In this document: in pieces, positions 25,974-35,471 of the stretch
How positions within the stretch are numbered: the stretch's first letter is position 1
Layout: the number at the start of each line of letters is the position of its first letter
Source: Sedimentisphaerales bacterium
GTDB lineage: Bacteria > Planctomycetota > Phycisphaerae > Sedimentisphaerales > SM23-30
Direction of reading: 5' to 3'
Assembly (NCBI GenBank): GCA_016928435.1
Contig: JAFGKT010000057.1
Span: 1-45,056 of the forward strand
DNA: 45,056 bases
Program-made: the position numbers and the translations under genes
Notes under the pieces: model-generated
The model's input: the letters and a program-made list of their open reading frames with translations, nothing else
The model's database searches: none
Told to the model about the DNA's origin: nothing

Positions 25974-27350
25974 CTAATGGCCGTGCAACGGCTTGCCCAG
26001 CAGCGCATCGGACACTTCCGCCAAGGACTCGCAGAACGTCGGATGGCCGTGAATCGTGGCGTTCAGTTCATGCAGGGTGCATTCGGACTTCATCAGCACA
26101 GCGATTTCTTGGACAATATCAGCGGCGTGCGGGCACATAAGATGAGCGCCCAGAATTACATCTTCATCATCAGCAACGACCTTGACAAAGCCGTCCGTTT
26201 CGTCATAGGCCATCGCCATGCCGCTGGCGGCCATTTGGAACTTAGCTTCGCGAGCGTCAAAACCTTCAGCCTTGGCTTGTTCGAGCGTTAGACCAACCCA
26301 AGCGACTTCCGGATGCGTATATACAGCCGAGGGAACAATCGCGTAGTCTTCGCTGTCTTCGGTGCCGCAGATGTTATTCGCAGCCACAGCCGCTTGACGC
26401 GAAGCCACATGAGCTAGTTGCCATTTGCCGGTCACGTCGCCTATGGCGTAAATATTGGGAACATTGGTGCAGCAGAACTCATCGATTTCGACAAAGCCTT
26501 TGTCGTTGACTTTAACCCCGGCGGCTTCCAAACCAATACCAGCCGAGACAGGCCTGCGACCGGTGCAAACCAGAGCCAATTCAGTTTCGATTTTTTCGCC
26601 GGACTGCAACTTCGCTTGGACCCCTTTGCCGCCCAGTTCCATCTTTTCCACACCCACACCAATATGCAAATCAACACCTTGCTCCTTGAAGTGCTTCGTC
26701 ATGGCCTTGGAAATATCTTTGTCAGCCATGGGCAGCAAACGGTCGAGCATTTCGACGATGGTGACTTTGCAGCCTAGCTCAGCGAAAACAGTGGCGAACT
26801 CACAGCCGATAACGCCCCCGCCTACAATCAGCAGCGATTTGGGCATGGTCTCCAGATCAAGAATCTCGGTACTGGTCATAACCTTGCTGCGATCCTGAGG
26901 GAAAAAGCCCGGCACCGCCGGTTCGGAACCGCTGGCGATAATAATATTCTCTGCCTTCAACTGCTCGGTGGTGCCGCCGTTAAGGGCGACTTCCACGGTG
27001 TTGGCGTCGATGAGCTTGGCTTTGCCGCTGAAGACATCAACCTTGCGACCTTTGAGCAACCCCGCCACACCGCTGCGCAGCTTGGCTACAACGCCGTTCT
27101 TACGTTTGATGAGAGTGGCCAGGTCAAACTTCCAGTCTTTGACGGTAAGGCCGTGTTCAGCCCCGGCTTTCATATTGGCGACAATCTCGCTGCTATGGAG
27201 CATTGTTTTGGTGGGGATACAACCGGTGTTCAAACAGGTGCCGCCGAGGTAGGTGGATTCGATGATGGCGACCTTTTGCTTTTGGCCGGCCAGCCTGAGA
27301 GCCGCCACGTAACCACCGGGACCCGCACCGATAACTATACTATTGTACAT
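25974..27350 (-). CDS. lpdA: Dihydrolipoyl dehydrogenase (E3)
   Basis: Reoxidises dihydrolipoamide of 2-oxoacid dehydrogenase or glycine-cleavage complexes with NAD+. Visible features: FAD motif VIGAGPGGYVAALR, redox disulfide in GGTCLNTGCIPTK (Cys39, Cys44), NAD motif VGGGVIGCEFATVFAELG, FAD-binding YAIGDVTG, and the dimer-interface catalytic segment HGHPTFCES near the C-terminus. Length (458 aa) is normal. I chose the ATG at 27350 (MYNSIVIGAG) because AAGGA lies 6 nt upstream; the ATG two codons earlier would have no spacer. No E1 or E2 genes are adjacent, so its complex is encoded elsewhere. Confidence 0.95.
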   Translation of the reverse strand: MYNSIVIGAGPGGYVAALRLAGQKQKVAIIESTYLGGTCLNTGCIPTKTMLHSSEIVANMKAGAEHGLTVKDWKFDLATLIKRKNGVVAKLRSGVAGLLKGRKVDVFSGKAKLIDANTVEVALNGGTTEQLKAENIIIASGSEPAVPGFFPQDRSKVMTSTEILDLETMPKSLLIVGGGVIGCEFATVFAELGCKVTIVEMLDRLLPMADKDISKAMTKHFKEQGVDLHIGVGVEKMELGGKGVQAKLQSGEKIETELALVCTGRRPVSAGIGLEAAGVKVNDKGFVEIDEFCCTNVPNIYAIGDVTGKWQLAHVASRQAAVAANNICGTEDSEDYAIVPSAVYTHPEVAWVGLTLEQAKAEGFDAREAKFQMAASGMAMAYDETDGFVKVVADDEDVILGAHLMCPHAADIVQEIAVLMKSECTLHELNATIHGHPTFCESLAEVSDALLGKPLHGH

Positions 27351-27407
27351 TGGCATTCCTTGATATCAGTAATTGGATACTTTAGTTAAATCGTGTAAAA
27401 ACAACAA

Positions 27408-27509
27408 CTAACCGTCGCAATTGGCGCCCACAGAAATGCTCAACGCGAAGGCTGTAATAAAAACCCAGATTATAGTGGCTACCAGCATCACTGACAAGCG
27501 ATTTGTCAT
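27408..27509 (-). CDS. Possible 33-residue single-helix membrane peptide
   Basis: A short frame starting with ATG (MTNRLSVMLVAT...) encodes one clear hydrophobic helix (LSVMLVATIIWVFITAFA) and ends SVGANCDG. A weak GGGGTG lies a few bases upstream. It sits directly upstream of lpd on the same strand. Composition is more protein-like than chance, but the length makes this uncertain; it could instead be only the lpd promoter region. Confidence 0.3.
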   Translation of the reverse strand: MTNRLSVMLVATIIWVFITAFALSISVGANCDG

Positions 27510-27599
27510 AAGACACCCCGTTGGCGTACCGAAACTGGAACAATCCCTAAAGCGTTAAAAGCTCTGGTGGAAACAATCAAAACATGCTAAGCTTTGGCC

Positions 27600-29144
27600 A
27601 TGACATACTTAGCAATACCTATAAAAGTTGAATCCGCAGCCGTGGCGCAAGATTTGATCGCGCAGGCGGCCCAGGCCGGAGCGGACATAATCGAACTACG
27701 TTTGGACTATCTGACAATACCGACCGCAGACGCGGTACGCCAGGTCGTGGCCGAGGCCCGACAGACCGGATGTAAAGTATTGGCTACCTGCCGGGCGGAC
27801 TGGGAGGGCGGCAGCTTCAAGGGCAGCGAAAAGGGCCGTAACGCGATACTGAAACAAGCAGTACGGGCCGGCGCGGACTATGTCGATATCGAATCAGCCT
27901 GCCGAGCGGATGGGGAAATCCAAATTGAATCCATTCTGGGTAAGACGGAAACCAAGTTGATCCGCAGCAATCATGATTTTAATGAGTTGCCCGGCGATTG
28001 GGACAAGCGATTGGCCCGACTCGCTCAGCAACAACCCGATATCGCAAAGATAGCTTATAAAGCGAACAAAATTACCGATTGCTTCGCGGCATTGGATTGG
28101 CTGCATAGCCAACAGCAGCAAAAACACTCAGCTATCGCCATGGCGATGGGCGAAGCCGGAACAATAACGCGACTGTTGGCGAAGAAACTCGGAGCTTTTC
28201 TGACATTCGCCAGCCTCGGTGATGAACAAGCAACAGCGCCAGGACAGGTAACAGCCAAAGACATACGGCAGTTATACCGATTCGACGCAGTAAACGCCCA
28301 AACAAAATTGTTCGGCGTGGTGGCCTGTCCCGTGGGGCATTCGATGAGCCCGGCGATTCACAACGCAGCCTTTGCAGAGACAGACTTTGACGGTCTCTAC
28401 GTCCCTTTATTAGTTGCGCCGCATTTTTCCGAGTTCCAGGGGATGATCCACGCTTTTTGCAGACGCCAATGGCTGCACCTGCGAGGGTTGAGCGTAACAA
28501 TACCGCATAAGGAAAACGCGCTGCGATACCTGCAAACGATCAACGGAAAAATCGACTCGTTAGCCGCTAAGATTGGCGCGGTCAACACAATGATATTCAG
28601 TGAAAATGGTGAGGTCAGCGGCTGCAATACCGATTACCCCGGCGCTCTCAAAGCGATAATGGACGGCGCAAAGATGGGTCAAGGTGACTTTAAGGGATTG
28701 CCCACAGCTATCTTCGGCGCCGGAGGCGTGGCGCGGGCTTTGGTAGTTGGCCTAACGGATTTGGGAGCCAACGTAACAATTTATAACCGCACAGCAGAGA
28801 AGGCGGAAAAACTCGCAGCGGAATTTGGCTGTGAGGCAGCCCCCTTGGAAGCAATTGGTGATCTAGACGCCAAACTGATTATCAACTGCACCAGTTTGGG
28901 GATGACGCCAAACACGAATCAGTGCTGCGTCGGCGCCGAGGCGATCAAACCAGGCATGATCGTGTTTGATACGGTTTATAATCCGTTGCAGACACAATTA
29001 CTGAACTACGCGCGGGCAGCCGGAGCGGTAGCAATTGACGGCCTAACAATGTTCGTCAACCAAGCAGCCCTGCAATTTGAGCTGTTCACCGGCCAAAACG
29101 CCCCCACCGACATAATGCGGCAAGTGGTGCTAGAACGGCTTTAG
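27600..29144 (+). CDS. aroDE: Bifunctional 3-dehydroquinate dehydratase (type I) / shikimate dehydrogenase
   Basis: Fusion of two consecutive shikimate-pathway enzymes. Residues ~1-225 are a type I dehydroquinase: ELRLDYL, catalytic His in RSNHDFN (~125), Schiff-base Lys in DIAKIAYKA (~150), then MGEAGTITRLL and FLTFASLGDEQATAPGQ. Residues ~235-514 are shikimate dehydrogenase: GHSMSPAIHNAAF, GLSVTIPHKE, GAVNTM, NADP motif FGAGGVARALVVGL, YNRTAEKAE and a MFVNQAALQFELFTG end. The order AroD-AroE matches plants, chlamydiae and planctomycetes. ATG at 27600 was chosen over a TTG two codons earlier; no strong ribosome site is seen for either. Confidence 0.95.
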   Translation: MTYLAIPIKVESAAVAQDLIAQAAQAGADIIELRLDYLTIPTADAVRQVVAEARQTGCKVLATCRADWEGGSFKGSEKGRNAILKQAVRAGADYVDIESACRADGEIQIESILGKTETKLIRSNHDFNELPGDWDKRLARLAQQQPDIAKIAYKANKITDCFAALDWLHSQQQQKHSAIAMAMGEAGTITRLLAKKLGAFLTFASLGDEQATAPGQVTAKDIRQLYRFDAVNAQTKLFGVVACPVGHSMSPAIHNAAFAETDFDGLYVPLLVAPHFSEFQGMIHAFCRRQWLHLRGLSVTIPHKENALRYLQTINGKIDSLAAKIGAVNTMIFSENGEVSGCNTDYPGALKAIMDGAKMGQGDFKGLPTAIFGAGGVARALVVGLTDLGANVTIYNRTAEKAEKLAAEFGCEAAPLEAIGDLDAKLIINCTSLGMTPNTNQCCVGAEAIKPGMIVFDTVYNPLQTQLLNYARAAGAVAIDGLTMFVNQAALQFELFTGQNAPTDIMRQVVLERL

Positions 29145-29203
29145 AGTGAAAAACACCCTCGACGATCACCTTGGCTGGGGGACATGAGAAAAGGATAGCT
29201 GTT

Positions 29204-29920
29204 ATGCGAATAATCCTGATTCTTTTCGCAGCTCCGATTATACTGCTCGGCTTTGCGCTGTTGGTGATGTTGGTCCCTTTGCCTGGACCGTTGCCCGAGG
29301 CTCGCAGTGATGGGCGAAATCTCATCGCGGCCATTAGCACGGGAATTCTGGCTCTGATCGGCCTTGTCACGCTAACGATCCACATAGTGCGCGCCCTTCG
29401 TTTAAGTGGCAATCTGGAGCAAAGCTTACTCGAGCCCTTCACCAAGGAAACATTTACTTGCGAAAATTACCAGGTAGTCGGCCGAAAATTTCAGGGCCAA
29501 GTAGCTGGATGTTCCGTGCAAGCCGAGTTCATACCGCCCAAGGCGATGCAGCATGCTTTGTTGAATATTTACGTTCAAGCTGATATTGGTTTCAACGCCG
29601 CGATTGGGGCAGCCAAGCCTATATTGGCCCAGCGTGGTTGCAAGCAGGTAGAACTGGCCGACGAGGTTCTAAAGCATTTGCGTATTTACAGTGATAATGA
29701 AGAACAACTTAAAAACCTGTTACAGCGAAGTGAATACAAACAAGCCATCGCTCAACTGTTGAGCGAACAGAAACTTTTAGGCCTGCGTGAGCTTTACATT
29801 CAACCGAAAAAGATCCATCTTCGCGCCCGCCCCACCGCCGCGGTTACTTCCCAACATACCGAACAATGGCTCAAGAATTTGATTACTTTGGCCGGCCGGA
29901 ATAATCCAAGTAAAGGGTAA
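29204..29920 (+). CDS. Membrane protein of unknown function, two N-terminal helices
   Basis: 238 aa with two hydrophobic segments at the N-terminus (IILILFAAPIILLGFALLVML and IAAISTGILALIGLVTLTIHIV), then a soluble cytoplasmic-type domain. I do not recognise the family. Start ATG 29204 is backed by AAAGGA about 9 nt upstream; a longer frame from 29171 lacks support. It is followed after 3 nt by thpR and preceded by aroDE (59 nt), so these three probably form an operon. The soluble part has no obvious catalytic motif. Confidence 0.8.
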   Translation: MRIILILFAAPIILLGFALLVMLVPLPGPLPEARSDGRNLIAAISTGILALIGLVTLTIHIVRALRLSGNLEQSLLEPFTKETFTCENYQVVGRKFQGQVAGCSVQAEFIPPKAMQHALLNIYVQADIGFNAAIGAAKPILAQRGCKQVELADEVLKHLRIYSDNEEQLKNLLQRSEYKQAIAQLLSEQKLLGLRELYIQPKKIHLRARPTAAVTSQHTEQWLKNLITLAGRNNPSKG

Positions 29921-29923
29921 AGC

Positions 29924-30514
29924 ATGACAATACGTTGTTTTATCGCTGTGGAACTGGAGCAGGCGGTGCAGCAGCAGTTAGGAAAGGTCCAAGAGAGCCT
30001 TAGAAAACAATTATGCAAAGAGCTGGGCTACGAGCCGCACAGCATAAAATGGGTCGTGCCGGAGAATATTCACCTAACGTTAAAGTTCCTGGGCGATATC
30101 GATGACTCAGCGGTGGGTGAAGTTTGCACAGCCGTGAAATGCGCAGCCGAGGGAATAACGCCTTTTGATATTTCTATTGGGGGGCTTGGATGCTTTCCGC
30201 CCAACAAGCCTACGCGAATTCTATGGGCCGGTCTGGCGGAGCCGAGCCCTTCACTGATGCAACTGCAAAAGAGCGTCGATCATGAATTGACGCAAATAGG
30301 ATTCCCGCCGGAACATCGCGGGTTTTCTTGTCATTTTACTTTGGCTCGTATCCGTCAATTGCAGTTAGGCAGGGATGTGCAAAAGCTGATTTCCGAGCAG
30401 CCTCCCAGCAACACTCTCTGCCAAGAAGTCGCTGAAATCACCATTTTTCAGAGCGAACTAACTCGCCAGGGGTCTATCTACACACCAATGCAGCACGTCG
30501 CTCTAGGTAGATAA
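29924..30514 (+). CDS. thpR: RNA 2',3'-cyclic phosphodiesterase ThpR (2H family)
   Basis: 2H phosphoesterase that opens 2',3'-cyclic phosphates (formerly called 2'-5' RNA ligase), in the cytoplasm. Both catalytic HxT motifs are present: HLTLKFLG (His50) and HFTLARI (His137). The family start MTIRCFIAVEL and length (196 aa) fit. ATG is 3 nt after the preceding stop, with AAAGG in the end of that gene. The 234 nt downstream belong to the recA promoter region. Confidence 0.92.
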   Translation: MTIRCFIAVELEQAVQQQLGKVQESLRKQLCKELGYEPHSIKWVVPENIHLTLKFLGDIDDSAVGEVCTAVKCAAEGITPFDISIGGLGCFPPNKPTRILWAGLAEPSPSLMQLQKSVDHELTQIGFPPEHRGFSCHFTLARIRQLQLGRDVQKLISEQPPSNTLCQEVAEITIFQSELTRQGSIYTPMQHVALGR

Positions 30515-30565
30515 AGTCTTTCCCGCACCGCATTTACGCACCTCGTTGTTACCCGTACCGAATTC

Positions 30566-30587
30566 TTGTTAACTAATTATCTAACAA
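30566..30587. repeat. Inverted repeat upstream of recA
   Basis: TTGTTA-actaattatc-TAACAA, 6-bp perfect arms, about 60 nt upstream of the recA -35. AT-rich. It might be an operator or an end-of-thpR hairpin; it does not match a known LexA box. Confidence 0.35.
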
Positions 30588-30644
30588 AAATTCAAATTAG
30601 ACTAAAAAACCTAACAAATCACGAACATTTTTGCCGATTATCTA

Positions 30645-30672
30645 TTGACGTAAGCCCGGTTTGTCGTAACAT
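30645..30672 (+). promoter_or_regulatory. recA promoter (sigma-70 type)
   Basis: TTGACG (30645-30650) and TAACAT (30667-30672), 16-nt spacing: five and four of six consensus bases. The implied transcript start is about 70 nt before the recA ATG. A CGAAC half-site lies ~22 nt upstream of the -35. No complete LexA palindrome was recognised, so SOS control is not shown by the sequence. Confidence 0.5.
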
Positions 30673-30748
30673 AGCCGATGTCGGTAGGAAGATTAATGTT
30701 ATCCATATACTAAAACAGTAATACAAATTCCAGAAAAAGGAGCCACCC

Positions 30749-31879
30749 ATGGCCAAGAAGACCAAAGCAGCCAAGACAACCGAATCAACATCAGGCACTT
30801 CCTTGGAGCGTGCCCTGAGCCAAATCGAAAAGCAGTTTGGCGAAGGAGCGATCATGCACTTGGACGAAAACGCCGTGGCCCATATTGAGGGTATCAGCAC
30901 CGGCGCTCTTTCGCTGGATATCGCTTTGGGCGGTCGCGGTTTGCCTCGCGGTAGAATAATCGAAATGTTCGGCCCGGAATCTAGCGGCAAAACAACTCTG
31001 GCCCTCACAGCCGTCGCTCAAGCGCAAAAAGCCGGAGGTGTCGCGGCTTTCATCGACGCTGAACACGCGCTGGATCCATCTTGGGCTAAGCGAATCGGTG
31101 TCAATCTGGAAGCTATGTTGGTATCGCAGCCCGATTCGGGCGAACAGGCGCTCAATATTGTCGAAATGCTCGTCAATAGCAATGCCGTCGATTTGATCGT
31201 CGTTGACTCGGTGGCGGCTCTTATACCCCAAGCGGAAATTCAAGGGGAAATAGGCGATTCGCATGTAGGATTGCAGGCCCGGCTCATGAGCCAGGCAATG
31301 CGTAAACTCACCAGCAATATCAATAAAAGCCGTACTTGCCTTATTTTTATCAATCAGATACGAGAAAAGATCGGCGTAATGTTCGGCAACCCGGAAACAA
31401 CACCAGGCGGCCGAGCGCTCAAATTCTATTCCTCAGTACGCTTGGATATCCGACGAATCAGCACGATCAAAGATAACACCGGAGCAATTGGCAACCATGT
31501 TCGTACCCGCGTGGTAAAGAACAAAATCGCGCCTCCGTTCCGCGAGACCGAGTTCGATATTATGTTCAACGAAGGTATCAGTATCGAAGGCGATTTGATC
31601 GATCTGGCAACCAATAATGACATCCTCCAAAAATCCGGCGCGTTTTTGCGTTATAACGGTGAGACGATCGGCCAGGGCCGCGAAAAAGCCAAGGAGTACT
31701 TGCGCGACAACCCCAAAGTCGCCGCGGAAATCAAGAATCAAATCCTGGCTAAGCTCGGTATGGTGTTGAAGTCGAACGCAAAGCCCACCACCAAGGCCGC
31801 CCCTGAAGGCTCATCGATCAAGGAAATACCCAGCGATGCTGATAGCGGTAAGAACCCCAAGAAAACCGCCAAAAGCTAA
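30749..31879 (+). CDS. recA: Recombinase RecA
   Basis: ATP-dependent strand-exchange protein and SOS co-protease. Walker [10 protein letters not shown] (~75-83), Walker [11 protein letters not shown] (~150), loop L1/L2 regions ([40 protein letters not shown]) and KNKIAPPF are all in place. The N-terminus has a short Lys/Thr-rich lead, and the C-terminal ~35 residues are low-complexity and Lys-rich rather than strongly acidic as in E. coli. AAAAGGAG lies upstream of the ATG, and a terminator follows 50 nt after the stop. Confidence 0.98.
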   Translation: MAKKTKAAKTTESTSGTSLERALSQIEKQFGEGAIMHLDENAVAHIEGISTGALSLDIALGGRGLPRGRIIEMFGPESSGKTTLALTAVAQAQKAGGVAAFIDAEHALDPSWAKRIGVNLEAMLVSQPDSGEQALNIVEMLVNSNAVDLIVVDSVAALIPQAEIQGEIGDSHVGLQARLMSQAMRKLTSNINKSRTCLIFINQIREKIGVMFGNPETTPGGRALKFYSSVRLDIRRISTIKDNTGAIGNHVRTRVVKNKIAPPFRETEFDIMFNEGISIEGDLIDLATNNDILQKSGAFLRYNGETIGQGREKAKEYLRDNPKVAAEIKNQILAKLGMVLKSNAKPTTKAAPEGSSIKEIPSDADSGKNPKKTAKS

Positions 31880-31927
31880 AAGCTCAACTCCAATAAGCCA
31901 ATTGGCATAGAAAACAAATCCCACTCG

Positions 31928-31962
31928 GCCGGGCCGCGACAAAACGACCCGGCTGTTTCTTT
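31928..31962 (+). terminator. Intrinsic terminator after recA
   Basis: Stem GCCGGG (31928-31933) and CCCGGC (31948-31953), followed by TGTTTCTTTG. Located about 50 nt after the recA stop. Confidence 0.7.
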
Positions 31963-32023
31963 GTCCAAGGTAAGGTTCCAGCCCTTATACCGCACCCGGA
32001 GCTACGCCAAAAACGGTTAGCCA

Positions 32024-32054
32024 TTGACAAAACCACCCATTTGCACCATATTAC
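32024..32054 (+). promoter_or_regulatory. Candidate alaS promoter
   Basis: Perfect -35 TTGACA (32024-32029) and TATTAC (32049-32054), 19-nt spacing, which is long. It lies after the recA terminator and about 90 nt before the alaS ATG. Confidence 0.4.
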
Positions 32055-32144
32055 AGCGTTCGGGTTACTACCCGATTACCGCGATAGGTCACAAGCGATC
32101 CGTGTGGAACGCCGGACTTCACCCAGAACCAAGCAAGAGAAAAC

Positions 32145-34853
32145 ATGAAAACCGCTAAAGAAATCCGTCAAAACTTCATCGAATTCTTCGAACAAAATGG
32201 CCACAAGTTCGTCCCCAGCAGTCCGGTTGTGCCATTGGACGACCCAACACTGCTGTTCACCAATGCGGGAATGAACCAGTTTAAGGATATTTTCCTGGGC
32301 GCTAAGGTGCCGCCTCAAAAACGAGCGGTCAACAGCCAAAAATGCATCCGGGTAAGCGGCAAACACAACGACCTGGAAGAAGTCGGCAAAGACACCTATC
32401 ATCATACGTTCTTTGAAATGCTGGGCAATTGGTCGTTCGGCGACTACTTCAAAGCCGAAGCGATTGAATGGGCTTGGAAACTGCTCACGGAAGTTTGGGG
32501 CATCGACGGCAATCTTCTGTGGGCGACGGTATTCGGCGGCGACACCGCCGACGGAGTCCCAGCCGACACCGAAGCCGAGAAACTCTGGCCCGAGAAAAGC
32601 AGCATACCACCGGAGCGTGTGCTGCGTTTCGGACGCAAGGACAACTTCTGGGAAATGGGCGACATCGGACCTTGCGGCCCCTGCAGCGAAATCCACATTG
32701 ATTTGGGACCAAAGGCGTGCGACAAGAAGGGGGTGGCGGGGCACATTTGTCGCGTTAACGGCGATTGCGCGCGCTTTATCGAACTTTGGAACTTGGTGTT
32801 CATTCAATACAATCGCGACGAACACGGCAAATTACACGATCTGCCCGAGAAGCATGTCGATACCGGCGCGGGGTTGGAACGTGTCGTGGCGGTGCTGCAG
32901 AATAAATCGTCGAATTATGATACTGATTTGTTCATGCCGATCATCGATCACATCGCTGAGCTATCGGGCAAAAAATATAACGGCCAGCTCGGCAATGAAA
33001 CCGACAACGCCTTTCGGGTTATCGCGGACCATATTCGCACGTTGACATTCGCCATTACTGACGGAGCGACCCCGAGCAATGACGGGCGTGGCTATGTTTT
33101 ACGTCGTATCTTGCGGCGGGCGATTCGCTTCGGGTTGCTGCTGGATATACACGAGCCGTTCCTTTATAAACTCGTGCCGACCATCGTGGATTATATGGGT
33201 GAAGCGTTCCCGGAACTCGCCGGCCGGGCACAGCACGCCGCCAACGTTATCCAGGCGGAGGAGGCCAGTTTCGGCAGAACTCTCGAACAGGGTATCAGAA
33301 TATTCGATAACGCCGTAGCCGAACTGCAGGAAGCCAATCAAAACCAACTGCCCGGCGAACAGGCATTTCGTCTGTATGATACTTACGGATTCCCCCTGGA
33401 CCTAACGCAACTAATGGCCGAGGAACGCGATTTGACCGTTGATGTCGCGGGGTTCAATGAACTCATGGAACAGCAACGGGCCCGAGCCCGGGCGTCGCAG
33501 AAAGACATCTCGTATCAGGCTGACACGCTGGCGGAGCTGCTTCCGGATTGTGACGATACACAGAAATATCACACAACCACGCTCAAGGCGAAGCTGCTGG
33601 GCTATGTGGACGATAACGGCTATATTACCGAAGGCGCGGTTCCACCCAAGACCGAAGTTGGTTTGGTACTGGATCGCACCTGCGCCTACGCTGAGAGCGG
33701 CGGACAAGTGGGCGATAGAGGCACTATAACCGTGGACTCCAAGACATTCACCTTTAGCGACACCCGCGGTATCGGCTCCGCGATAGCTCACTTTGGCACA
33801 ACTGACACAGAAGATATGCAAGTGGGCCAAGAAGTCACAATCACTATCGACCCAGCAAGAGACGACACCCGTCGGAATCACACAGCAACCCACCTGCTGC
33901 AATCGGCACTACAACAGGTTTTGGGTAAACACGCCCACCAGGAAGGATCACTGGTGTGTGCTGACTATTTACGTTTCGACTTCACGCATCCCAAGGCGAT
34001 GACCGCTGATGAACTGCACATGGTCGAACGCATCGTGCGGGACCATATCAGCGCAGCCCATCCGGTGAGCTTTACGGTTATGCCAATCGATGAAGCTAAG
34101 AAGCTGGGCGCCATGGCACTGTTCAACGAGAAGTACGGCGACCATGTGCGGGTGCTGGCTATCGGGGCTGATTCCGAGGATGAGTTGGCCAACGCGTTTA
34201 GCCGGGAGTTCTGCGGCGGAACGCATGTGCATAATACCAGCGAGATCGGCGGCTTTAAGATTATCCGTGAGGAAAGCGTGGCCACGGGCGTAAGGCGTAT
34301 CACCGCCCTTACCGGCCGGGCTCTCAACGACATGCTCTACCAGAATGCCAACCAGGTGGAACAGCTTTGCACACTGCTCAAGGCGATGCCCGAGCAGTTA
34401 TATGACCGAGTCAACAGCCTCATAGAGGATAATAAGAAACTGAAGAAGCAGCTCAAAAAAGGTGCCGCCGCGGACCTCAAAACCCACGGCCAAAAATGCC
34501 TCGATGAAGCCCAGACCATCAATAACGCTACCGTAATCGTGAGCGAATTCCCGACAACTTCCGTGGACGCGATTCGCGGTCAAATAGACTGGTTCCGTAA
34601 GAAAGCCCCTACTTGCGCGATCGTGATCGGCAGTAAGACCGAAGATGACAAAGTGCTGCTGTTCGCCGCGGTAAGCGACGACCTCATCAAGCAAGGACTA
34701 AAGGCCGGGGACATCGTAAAGCAGATCGCGCCGATCGTCGGCGGAGGCGGAGGCGGCAGACCTCAGATGGCCCAAGCGGGCGGCAAGGATCCCGCCAAGC
34801 TCGACGAAGCATTGACGACCGCGCAAGATTATATCGCTAAGACTCTGTCGTAA
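32145..34853 (+). CDS. alaS: Alanyl-tRNA synthetase
   Basis: Charges tRNA-Ala. 902 aa with the full bacterial layout: class II core (FFEQNGHKFVPSSPVVP, HHTFFEMLGNWSFGDYFK), the editing domain with metal ligands in HTATHLLQ (His579) and CGGTHVHNT (Cys690), and the C-Ala domain with a Gly-rich stretch (GGGGGGRPQMAQAGG). It has its own promoter candidate after the recA terminator. The last 12 codons, including the stop, are nearly repeated at 36045-36080, with only synonymous changes, suggesting something was inserted or exchanged at its 3' end. Confidence 0.97.
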   Translation: MKTAKEIRQNFIEFFEQNGHKFVPSSPVVPLDDPTLLFTNAGMNQFKDIFLGAKVPPQKRAVNSQKCIRVSGKHNDLEEVGKDTYHHTFFEMLGNWSFGDYFKAEAIEWAWKLLTEVWGIDGNLLWATVFGGDTADGVPADTEAEKLWPEKSSIPPERVLRFGRKDNFWEMGDIGPCGPCSEIHIDLGPKACDKKGVAGHICRVNGDCARFIELWNLVFIQYNRDEHGKLHDLPEKHVDTGAGLERVVAVLQNKSSNYDTDLFMPIIDHIAELSGKKYNGQLGNETDNAFRVIADHIRTLTFAITDGATPSNDGRGYVLRRILRRAIRFGLLLDIHEPFLYKLVPTIVDYMGEAFPELAGRAQHAANVIQAEEASFGRTLEQGIRIFDNAVAELQEANQNQLPGEQAFRLYDTYGFPLDLTQLMAEERDLTVDVAGFNELMEQQRARARASQKDISYQADTLAELLPDCDDTQKYHTTTLKAKLLGYVDDNGYITEGAVPPKTEVGLVLDRTCAYAESGGQVGDRGTITVDSKTFTFSDTRGIGSAIAHFGTTDTEDMQVGQEVTITIDPARDDTRRNHTATHLLQSALQQVLGKHAHQEGSLVCADYLRFDFTHPKAMTADELHMVERIVRDHISAAHPVSFTVMPIDEAKKLGAMALFNEKYGDHVRVLAIGADSEDELANAFSREFCGGTHVHNTSEIGGFKIIREESVATGVRRITALTGRALNDMLYQNANQVEQLCTLLKAMPEQLYDRVNSLIEDNKKLKKQLKKGAAADLKTHGQKCLDEAQTINNATVIVSEFPTTSVDAIRGQIDWFRKKAPTCAIVIGSKTEDDKVLLFAAVSDDLIKQGLKAGDIVKQIAPIVGGGGGGRPQMAQAGGKDPAKLDEALTTAQDYIAKTLS
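34818..34853 (+). repeat. 36-bp direct repeat, left copy (3' end of alaS)
   Basis: Encodes TAQDYIAKTLS and the stop codon. It matches 36045-36080 at 32 of 36 positions; every difference is synonymous, including TAA versus TAG. It resembles the left junction of an element that rebuilds the gene end on insertion. Confidence 0.8.
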
Positions 34854-34906
34854 GACAATTCTGCCGTATGATATACTCCCCGCATTTCAGAGCTAGGGGC
34901 AATCTT

Positions 34907-35314
34907 ATGATAGAATATACAGATAATATCAACGGCGTTAAGGCAGCGCAACTTGCCGGTTTTTTTGCGGATTGGCCAAATCGCCCCGATGCTAAACAAC
35001 ACCTGGAAATACTGCAAAACAGCTATAAGGTCTGGCTTGCCTTCGACGGGGATAAGTGTATAGGGTTTATCAACGCCATCTCTGACAGCGTGTTCTATGC
35101 CTACATTCCCCTATTGGAAGTTTTGCCGGAATACAGAGCAAGAGGAATCGGCTCGGCATTGCTGGAGCGGATGACCAAAAGCCTGGAAGATATGTATGCT
35201 ATCGATATAGTATGCGATGAATCAGTAGCGCCGTTTTATGAAGCGAAAAACTACGGGCGATGTGTTGGAATGGTGAAAAGGAACTATAAACGTCAAGGGA
35301 CAGTCAAAGTTTAG
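34907..35314 (+). CDS. GNAT-family N-acetyltransferase
   Basis: 135 aa. The acetyl-CoA-binding motif is VLPEYRARGIGSALLERM, preceded by WLAFDGDKCIGFINAISD and followed by VAPFYEAKNYGR. The substrate is unknown; short GNATs of this shape often act on small molecules or protein N-termini. ATG at 34907 follows AGGGGC about 6 nt upstream; an ATG at 34868 is possible but lacks a site. It lies in the segment between the two copies of the alaS 3' end. Confidence 0.85.
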   Translation: MIEYTDNINGVKAAQLAGFFADWPNRPDAKQHLEILQNSYKVWLAFDGDKCIGFINAISDSVFYAYIPLLEVLPEYRARGIGSALLERMTKSLEDMYAIDIVCDESVAPFYEAKNYGRCVGMVKRNYKRQGTVKV

Positions 35315-35378
35315 GTTGTACCATTCTTTCATATAAAGCAAATAGTAGGAAACCGCCTACGGCGGAAACTATTTTATA

Positions 35379-35405
35379 CTGGATTCCCGCCTTCGCGGGA
35401 ATGAC
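35379..35405 (-). repeat. Dispersed palindromic repeat, copy 2
   Basis: The reverse complement matches 19155-19181 at 23 of 27 positions. The core is ATTCCCGC-cttc-GCGGGAAT, a perfect palindrome here, so this copy is the better preserved one. Confidence 0.7.
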
Positions 35406-35450
35406 ACGCTTGGTTAGAGTGTTGCGGGGATGACATGCTTAGTCGGCGGC

Positions 35451-35471
35451 GTGTTCAAACTAGTTGCACAC
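35451..35471. repeat. GTGTTCA/TGCACAC repeat, copy 1
   Basis: A 21-nt imperfect palindrome that matches 37700-37720 at 18 of 21 positions. It overlaps the start of the ACCCTTT repeat by 2 nt. Confidence 0.55.
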
